Source of the DNA: UMGS1590 sp036303105
GTDB lineage: Bacteria; Bacillota; Peptococcia; Peptococcales; Peptococcaceae
Direction of reading: 5' to 3'
Assembly: GCA_036303105.1 (NCBI GenBank)
Contig: JAXJBF010000103.1
Location: forward strand, 12,976-76,975
DNA: 64,000 nt
The position numbers and the translations under genes are program-made. Under the pieces are notes generated by a model. That model was not told the DNA's origin and searched no databases. It saw only the letters and a list, made by a program, of their open reading frames with translations. Positions 58,769 through 64,000 of this stretch are shown piece after piece (position 1 is the stretch's first letter; each line of letters starts with the position of its first letter).

Positions 58769-59721
58769 ATATGAAAGAATGGTTTGGAAATGCACCGCAA
58801 ATTGTGATTAAAACCCCTGCTACTTCCGCAAATATGGGGCCGGGGTTTGATTGCTTGGGCATGGCGGTTGGCCTTCATAATGAATTGTGGTTGAAGAAGC
58901 TGCCTGCAGGAGAGGCGTCACAAATTACTGTGGAAGGATATGGTGCGGGCGATTCGGAAAACTTGGATAATTTGATCTATCGTACCTACGCGGATGCGAT
59001 GGCAAAAATTGGGTCTGAGGTTCAACCGATTGCATTGCACTGCATCAATCGTGTTCCTTTTGCGCGTGGCCTTGGTTCAAGTTCGGCTGCGGCGGTAAGT
59101 GGACTGGTTGTGGCACAGCTGATGTCCAATGGCGCTTTTTCAAAAGAAGAGCTTATGCAAATGGCTACGGACATAGATGGTCATCCGGATAATGTGTTAC
59201 CGGCTCTTTTGGGCGGTATTGTGATTGGATGCATGACAGATGATAAACGTGTTGTTGCGAAAAAGTTGCAGCCGGTAGAAGGGTTGTATGCATATGCATT
59301 AATTCCTGACTATCCGTTGCCAACGTCGAAGGCACGTGCAGTTATGCCAGATGGTTACAATCGTGCGGATGTGGTGTATAATCTTGGTCACCTTGGGTTA
59401 TTGGTAGCATCACTGGCAACTGGCAGCATTGATGGCCTGGCTGATGCGTTTTCTGATCGCATTCATGAGCCCTATCGTTTGCCGTTGATGCCGGGCATTC
59501 AGGAAGCAAAAGACATTGCATTAAAAAAGGGCGCTTTAGCGGCGTTGGTCAGTGGGGCTGGTTCGACCATGCTGATTCTTTCTGATGCAAAACGAGATTT
59601 TAGTGAAACACTGACAGCCCTCGAACAGCAGCATGTTGGTGGACAGTTGATCGAAGTTCCACCAATCGCAACTGGTGTTCAATGTTTTGAAAATGAAATG
59701 GAGTTGAAAATATGGCCTTAA
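58765..59721 (+). CDS. thrB: Homoserine kinase
   Basis: A 318-residue GHMP kinase phosphorylating homoserine. PATSANMGPGFDCLGMAVGLHNE is motif 1, VPFARGLGSSSAAAVSGLVVA the ATP loop, and ALVSGAGSTMLIL motif 3. GGGGGA precedes the ATG. Threonine synthase (thrC) is not in the window. The end overlaps the aspartokinase gene by ten bases. Confidence 0.95.
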   Translation: MNMKEWFGNAPQIVIKTPATSANMGPGFDCLGMAVGLHNELWLKKLPAGEASQITVEGYGAGDSENLDNLIYRTYADAMAKIGSEVQPIALHCINRVPFARGLGSSSAAAVSGLVVAQLMSNGAFSKEELMQMATDIDGHPDNVLPALLGGIVIGCMTDDKRVVAKKLQPVEGLYAYALIPDYPLPTSKARAVMPDGYNRADVVYNLGHLGLLVASLATGSIDGLADAFSDRIHEPYRLPLMPGIQEAKDIALKKGALAALVSGAGSTMLILSDAKRDFSETLTALEQQHVGGQLIEVPPIATGVQCFENEMELKIWP

Positions 59722-60941
59722 TTGTACAAAAATATGGCGGCACTTCTGTTGCCAATCCGGAACGCGTAAAGTTTGTCGCTGAACATGTGGCAAAAACCAA
59801 GCGTGCCGGTAATGATGTCGTTGTTGTTGTTTCTGCGCCTGCGGGAATGACTGACGATTTGACAAGTCGCGCCTTTAAAATCAGTGAGATGCCAAATCCG
59901 CGCGAAATGGATATGCTGTTGTCTACGGGAGAACAGATTTCTATAGCTTTGACTGCGATGGCTTTGCAGGAACTTGGTTTACAGGCAATTTCGTTTACTG
60001 GTCCGCAAGTATGTATTCGTACTGATGATTCTCATCAGAAGGCGCGTATTGTGGATATCAATGCCAACAAAATTGGCCGTGAATTGAGTGAAGGCAAGGT
60101 TGTTGTTATCGCTGGTTTTCAGGGTATTGGGCCAGATGATGATATCACTACATTGGGGCGTGGTGGTTCTGATACGACAGCTGTTGCGATTGCTGCTGCT
60201 ATCGGTGCTGATGTGTGTGAGATTTACACGGATGTTGATGGTATCTACACAGCTGATCCGCGTATGGTGCCGAACGCAACAAAGCTGAACAAAATTTCTT
60301 ATGATGAAATGCTTGAATTGGCAAGCCTTGGTGCGAAGGTATTGCATCCAAGATCTGTTGAAGTGGCTAAACTTCATGATGTAAAACTTTGTGTCCGCTC
60401 GAGCTTTAATACACATATAGGAGGAACTTTCGTGGTTAAATCTGAAGAACTGGAAAAAGAATACGCTGTTACCGGTATCGCGTGTGATAAAAATGTTGCC
60501 AAAGTGAGCATTTTTGGTGTTGAAGACCGTCCAGGCATTGCTGCTGAAATTTTTGGCGCGCTTGCTGCAGAAAAAATCAGTGTTGATATGATTATTCAGA
60601 GTGCAATGGTTGATGGCCTTAATGATATTGCTTTCACCATCGCGAAGAGCGATGCGAAACGTACAAAGATGATTATCGAAAATCTGGGGAATTCGTTGCA
60701 TCATCGCGAAGTGATCGTTGATGACAGTGTGGTAAAGATTTCTGCTGTTGGTGCTGGAATGGTTGGCGCACACGGCGTAGCAGCACGTATGTTTGCAGCG
60801 CTGCGTGATGCTGGCATCAATATTGATTTAATTGGTACATCTGAAGTGAAAATTTCTGTTATCATCAAATATGATGAAGATGCCTTGAAAAAAGGCATGC
60901 AGGCGTTGCATGATGCCTTTGAATTGGATCAGATTCAATAA
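59712..60941 (+). CDS. lysC: Aspartate kinase
   Basis: A 409-residue enzyme for the first committed step of Lys/Thr/Met synthesis. VQKYGGTSVANPERV is the kinase start, LSTGEQISIALTAMALQ and GRGGSDTTAVAIAAAIGAD the Asp/ATP sites, and YTDVDGIYTADPRMVPNA the metal region. Two ACT domains follow (about 260-335 and 340-405), with SVDMIIQ and NIDLIGTSEVKISV. Within the gene, AGGAGG and GTG at codon 241 form a plausible internal start for a beta subunit, as in Bacillus aspartokinase II. No aspartate semialdehyde dehydrogenase adjoins it. Confidence 0.95.
   Translation: MALIVQKYGGTSVANPERVKFVAEHVAKTKRAGNDVVVVVSAPAGMTDDLTSRAFKISEMPNPREMDMLLSTGEQISIALTAMALQELGLQAISFTGPQVCIRTDDSHQKARIVDINANKIGRELSEGKVVVIAGFQGIGPDDDITTLGRGGSDTTAVAIAAAIGADVCEIYTDVDGIYTADPRMVPNATKLNKISYDEMLELASLGAKVLHPRSVEVAKLHDVKLCVRSSFNTHIGGTFVVKSEELEKEYAVTGIACDKNVAKVSIFGVEDRPGIAAEIFGALAAEKISVDMIIQSAMVDGLNDIAFTIAKSDAKRTKMIIENLGNSLHHREVIVDDSVVKISAVGAGMVGAHGVAARMFAALRDAGINIDLIGTSEVKISVIIKYDEDALKKGMQALHDAFELDQIQ
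60432..60941 (+). CDS. Probable aspartokinase beta subunit from an internal start
   Basis: Inside lysC, TAGGAGG (60418-60424 region) stands seven bases before an in-frame GTG at 60432. Starting there would give a 169-residue protein comprising just the two ACT domains. The upstream site is spelled with ATA-GGA-GGA codons for Ile-Gly-Gly. Bacillus aspartokinase II makes precisely such an alpha2-beta2 enzyme from overlapping in-frame genes. Existence here is inferred from the ribosome site and domain boundary. Confidence 0.5.
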   Translation: MVKSEELEKEYAVTGIACDKNVAKVSIFGVEDRPGIAAEIFGALAAEKISVDMIIQSAMVDGLNDIAFTIAKSDAKRTKMIIENLGNSLHHREVIVDDSVVKISAVGAGMVGAHGVAARMFAALRDAGINIDLIGTSEVKISVIIKYDEDALKKGMQALHDAFELDQIQ

Positions 60942-60952
60942 TTATCTTCTCT

Positions 60953-60984
60953 ACCTCTGGGCGTGCGCCCAGAGGTCTTTTTAT
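60953..60984 (+). terminator. Threonine operon terminator
   Basis: ACCTCTGGGC (60953-60962) pairs with GCCCAGAGGT (60967-60976), then Ts. Confidence 0.9.
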
Positions 60985-61080
60985 TTTGTAAGATGATGTG
61001 GTAAAAAAATAGGGTGAAAGATGAAGGGAATGCTGATATAATGTCTTCAGTCGCATGCTAAAAAAGAAGGATGGTGTAGA

Positions 61081-63309
61081 ATGAGAAAGAATTTACGAAA
61101 ACCGGATCTCTGGCGACTGAAACCGGCACATATTCGAGAAACGTTTAAAATGGCGAAGCTGTTGTTTCTTGCGCAGGTGCGTCCATTGAAGGGGAACGTG
61201 GCTGCAGCATTGGTATGTTTGGGACTGCTTTTATTGCCTCCGCTCTATGCTTGGTTCAATATTGGTGCGAACTGGTCGCCGTATGATTTAACGTCCAATT
61301 TAAAGGTTGCGGTGACAAGTTTGGACGAAGGTGCGGAAGTAGAAGGCGTTAAGCTTAATGTTGGGGACGAGATTATTAAGGCACTAAAAGCCAACGATGC
61401 CATTGGTTGGCAGTTTGTATCTTATGATGAAGGGCAAGCTGGCGTCGAATCGGGTGAATATTACGCGGCGTTGGTTATTCCGAAAGAATTCAGTGAAACC
61501 ATGACTGGTTTTCTTTATGGTGACACAAAACAAGCGTCGATTGATTACTATGTTAATGAAAAAGAAAATGCCATTTCGACCAAAATCATGGGTACAGGGA
61601 TGGACACGGTTAGTAATGAGATAAACGAAACCTTTGTTGAGACTGTGACCACCATCGTTTTGGATACGCTCAAAGTAGCAGATAATGAATATGCGGATTA
61701 TAAACCGAGCTTTGTGCGGATGCTGGATACCATGGATTTAACGGCTGAAAATATGTCGCTGTTTGTAAAAAACATGGATGAGTTTGAAGCGACGTTGGAG
61801 CAGATGAAAAAGTTGTCGGATAACGCAGAGAGCATTTTGCCTCAAGCCAGTCAAGCGTTAAAAGATGCGTCAGATTTGACCTTAAGTGCGCAAAACACGC
61901 TTCAGTCAACAAAGTCTACGGTTGGTGATATTCGGCGATTGCTGGAACAGAATGTGTTATCGCTCAATACGCTGGCTGATCAATTGCAGAGTGATGCAGA
62001 ACGGCTCGCTGCTCTAAATGATGAAAACAGTGCTGCCGCCCAGGAGCGACTTCAGGATATGATTGATACGGTAAGTCAATTGCGGGATCATGTAGGAAAC
62101 TTGGCGGATAATTTTGAACGCTTCAATCAGATGCTTCCGGTACCAAGTAATGCTATTTCGTCTTTTGTGAGTCGTTTGGATGCACTTGAGTCAACGTTGG
62201 ATGGTAGTATCAGTCGCTTGCAAAGTCTTAAAGATGGATTATCAAATGGCAGTATAGCGGTTAATGATGCTGCATCAGAAGCAGCTGGTGTGGTGTCGGG
62301 TTTGGTGAATACTGTTAATGAAACTTGGAATGCTTACAATAATGGTGTGAGTGCGGCGCTTAGCGATTCTGCCGACCAACTTAGTAAAACGCTGGATAAT
62401 TCTTATTCTTTGTTACAGAGTCTCTCGGGGTTGATTCCGCAAGTAGATGGTGTGCTAGGAACTGTACGCAGCATGGGACCGATAGGCTCGGACACTGTTG
62501 AGCGTTATAAAAAAATCATTGAGGATACGCAATCGCTATTGGAAAAAGAAACCAACGATCTGCGCGCCCTGTCTGAGGATGAGCAATTAAGTGAAGTTGT
62601 TAAATTTATTCAGCAAGATGTGGATAAACAAAGCAGCTTTTTAAGTCATCCTGTTGAAATAGAGACGAATCGTTTATACCCGGTTGCTAACTATGGCAGC
62701 GGCATGTCGCCGTTCTATACGACACTTGCTATTTGGGTGGGATGTCTTTTGCTCATGGCAATGATCAGTCCGATCAATGAAAAGGGGTTGGAGAAATATC
62801 CGGAAGCGCGGCTGACACCGATGTATTTATCGCGGTTGTGGTTATATCAAATTGTTTCAGCGGCGCAAAGTATGATTATTGGACTTGGGGATTTATTGAT
62901 TTTGCATGTAGACTGTAGGCATCCGGTGCTTTTTGTGATATTATGTATACTTATCGGACAGATATTCTCGATTTTTATTTTTTCGCTCGTATTTACCTTT
63001 TCTGCTATAGGAAAGGCAATGGCAATTATCGTGTTGGTATTGCAAATTGCTGCGAGTGGTGGCACCTTCCCAATAGAAATGACACCGGCATTTTTTCAAT
63101 GGATTCATCCGCTATTGCCGTTTACTTATTGTATTGGTGCTATGCGTGAGATCTGTTTTGGTATATATGGGCCGTCGCTGGTGCATGATTTAATGATGAT
63201 GGCTTTGCTTCCTATTTTTTCGGGGATCGTGGTCGTTCTCTTTGGACCAGCATTGAGACGATTTGTAGAATTTTTTGAGCACTCGATGAAGAAGAGTGGG
63301 CTGATGTAA
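61081..63309 (+). CDS. YhgE/Pip-family membrane protein
   Basis: A 742-residue protein. One span near residues 38-58 (AAALVCLGLLLLPPLYAWFNI) is followed by the signature IGANWSPYDLTSNLKVAVTSLDEGAEVEG and PKEFSETMTGFLYGD. A long extracytoplasmic helical region rich in Leu, Asp, Ser and Gln (about 200-535) likely forms coiled coils. Five or six spans complete the C-terminus (about 545-725), similar to ABC-2-type permeases. Family members include phage infection protein and ESX/type VII-associated YueB relatives; none of those partners is nearby. The function is unknown. TATAAT lies at 61036. Confidence 0.88.
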   Translation: MRKNLRKPDLWRLKPAHIRETFKMAKLLFLAQVRPLKGNVAAALVCLGLLLLPPLYAWFNIGANWSPYDLTSNLKVAVTSLDEGAEVEGVKLNVGDEIIKALKANDAIGWQFVSYDEGQAGVESGEYYAALVIPKEFSETMTGFLYGDTKQASIDYYVNEKENAISTKIMGTGMDTVSNEINETFVETVTTIVLDTLKVADNEYADYKPSFVRMLDTMDLTAENMSLFVKNMDEFEATLEQMKKLSDNAESILPQASQALKDASDLTLSAQNTLQSTKSTVGDIRRLLEQNVLSLNTLADQLQSDAERLAALNDENSAAAQERLQDMIDTVSQLRDHVGNLADNFERFNQMLPVPSNAISSFVSRLDALESTLDGSISRLQSLKDGLSNGSIAVNDAASEAAGVVSGLVNTVNETWNAYNNGVSAALSDSADQLSKTLDNSYSLLQSLSGLIPQVDGVLGTVRSMGPIGSDTVERYKKIIEDTQSLLEKETNDLRALSEDEQLSEVVKFIQQDVDKQSSFLSHPVEIETNRLYPVANYGSGMSPFYTTLAIWVGCLLLMAMISPINEKGLEKYPEARLTPMYLSRLWLYQIVSAAQSMIIGLGDLLILHVDCRHPVLFVILCILIGQIFSIFIFSLVFTFSAIGKAMAIIVLVLQIAASGGTFPIEMTPAFFQWIHPLLPFTYCIGAMREICFGIYGPSLVHDLMMMALLPIFSGIVVVLFGPALRRFVEFFEHSMKKSGLM

Positions 63310-63338
63310 TTTGTAATGCAGAGAAAGGATTGGTAATT

Positions 63339-63728
63339 ATGGCTGTAAAAAAATCGCGTACGGGTAAGAAGAAAAGACCGCAATATGGTCCTCAGGGTAC
63401 AAAGGAGCACGAAGCACCGAAGCCAACCCAACAAGAGATAAAACAGTACAAAAATGCACGCCGTGCTAATTATGGTTCCATTGGGCTGCTGCTTGTTGCA
63501 ATGATCTTGCTGTTTGTATCGCCGAACTCGCTTAACGGCGATGTTTCTAATGCAATTATGGTCATTATCGCTTATTCTTTAACCATTATTTCTGGTTGTC
63601 TGATTCTTTACACCGTGAAGTATGTGTTGCCGGAACGTGTGAAAATGACGCGTATTACTGCTGGCGTTCTTATCGTCATTGGCGCGGCTGGTATTTTTCT
63701 GACTGCATCTAGTTTGATTAATGCTTAA
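63339..63728 (+). CDS. Small membrane protein with basic N-terminus
   Basis: A 129-residue protein. The first 47 residues are strongly basic and hydrophilic (VKKSRTGKKKRPQYG). Then come about three spans (GSIGLLLVAMILLFVSP, AIMVIIAYSLTIISGCLILY and ITAGVLIVIGAAGIFLTASS). I do not recognise a family. ATG 63339 follows AGAAAGGAT; a TTG three codons earlier is less likely. It lies 29 bases after the YhgE/Pip gene and shares its terminator, so a joint envelope role is possible. Confidence 0.7.
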   Translation: MAVKKSRTGKKKRPQYGPQGTKEHEAPKPTQQEIKQYKNARRANYGSIGLLLVAMILLFVSPNSLNGDVSNAIMVIIAYSLTIISGCLILYTVKYVLPERVKMTRITAGVLIVIGAAGIFLTASSLINA

Positions 63729-63749
63729 TGTAATCTGTCATGACAAAGA

Positions 63750-63784
63750 AATAAGACTCGGATTGATCCGAGTCTTATTTTTTA
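63750..63784. terminator. Bidirectional terminator
   Basis: AATAAGACTCGG (63750-63761) pairs with CCGAGTCTTATT (63768-63779), with T-runs on both exits. It lies between convergent genes. Confidence 0.9.
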
Positions 63785-63789
63785 TGCAA

Positions 63790-64000
63790 TTATTTGCTGA
63801 ATGGCGGTCGTGTTGTTATCTGCATGTCGGGTGTCCAGATTTCTGGCAGATGAAAGTCTGTTTCTTCGCAAGGCAATTCTTTGCCGATGAGTTGACAATT
63901 GAATCCGGCTGCGAGGATGGTGCAGGATGAGGGGAGTTTGGGCAGAAAGCGGTCGTAAAATCCGGCGCCGTAACCAAGACGTGTGCCGTATGGATCGAAG
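63790..64000 (-). CDS. 5-formyltetrahydrofolate cyclo-ligase (partial, C-terminal end)
   Basis: The minus strand is open from the window edge to TAA at 63790-63792 and encodes 69 residues. They begin FDPYGTRLGYGAGFYDRFL, the RLGYGGGYYDR-type ATP/substrate motif of 5-formyl-THF cyclo-ligase, followed by ILAAGFNCQLI and ELPCEETDFHLPEIWT, the usual end. The enzyme converts 5-formyl-THF to 5,10-methenyl-THF with ATP. The start lies beyond the window. One Gly of the motif is Ala (YGAGFYDR). Confidence 0.85.
   Translation of the reverse strand, partial: FDPYGTRLGYGAGFYDRFLPKLPSSCTILAAGFNCQLIGKELPCEETDFHLPEIWTPDMQITTRPPFSK

Overview
The window looks like chromosome of a Gram-positive anaerobe or microaerophile of the Bacillota, most likely a clostridial lineage. 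Supporting features are strong AGGAGG ribosome sites, TTGACA/TATAAT promoters, tight operons closed by GC hairpins with T-runs, a CIRCE operator, a Mn-type pyrophosphatase, YhgE/Pip, TrmK and PgeF proteins, and a cytochrome bd oxidase as the only visible oxygen-handling system. I see no phage, insertion sequence, CRISPR array, rRNA or tRNA.

Layout. 1-1585: end of a GHKL sensor kinase and a CPBP membrane protease. 1602-9084 (minus): a complete shikimate operon aroF-aroB-aroA-aroC-pheA-aroE/aroK-aroQ, almost every junction overlapping. It is preceded by an unannotated 35-codon leader peptide rich in Phe and Tyr codons and by two terminators, which together look like a ribosome-mediated attenuator. 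9215-10030: a zinc-ribbon protein and a GNAT acetyltransferase. 10086-16401 (minus): galU-rarA-mnmA, a LOTUS/DUF3825 protein and a purine permease. 16537-20403: a ClC-type channel or antiporter, Mn-pyrophosphatase and two-subunit fumarase. 20404-21032: AT-rich regulatory DNA with a strong promoter and a candidate folded leader. 21033-25594: a six-gene ABC importer operon with two different ATPases, two different permeases, a lipoprotein receptor and a 45-residue membrane protein.

25699-35355: a Zn-phospholipase-C-like protein, an AlkD-type glycosylase, an HTH-membrane regulator, CIRCE-controlled htpG, a second CPBP protein, a MATE pump, a methyltransferase, an M20 hydrolase and uppP. 35467-47811: one long plus-strand gene train (phosphoesterase, ridA, cydAB, cydDC, pgeF, trmK, nif3-like, then an NMT1-type ABC importer). 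47927-51388: a lipoprotein with calcium-loop-like repeats fused by overlap to a two-component system. 51848-56790: ilvB-ilvN-ilvC-ilvB, branched-chain synthesis with two catalytic acetolactate synthase genes. 56990-60941: an ACT/HTH protein, hom, thrB and aspartokinase with a probable internal start. 61081-63728: YhgE/Pip and a small membrane protein. 63790-64000 (minus): end of 5-formyltetrahydrofolate cyclo-ligase.

Together the window carries amino-acid biosynthesis (aromatic, branched-chain, threonine), two uptake systems of the sulfonate/nitrate/NMT1 class, respiration or oxygen scavenging, and housekeeping RNA and cell-wall functions. The points I rate highest are the aromatic leader peptide with its attenuator, the asymmetric ABC importer with its small protein and folded leader, the pheA gene with an altered dehydratase site, and the internal aspartokinase start.
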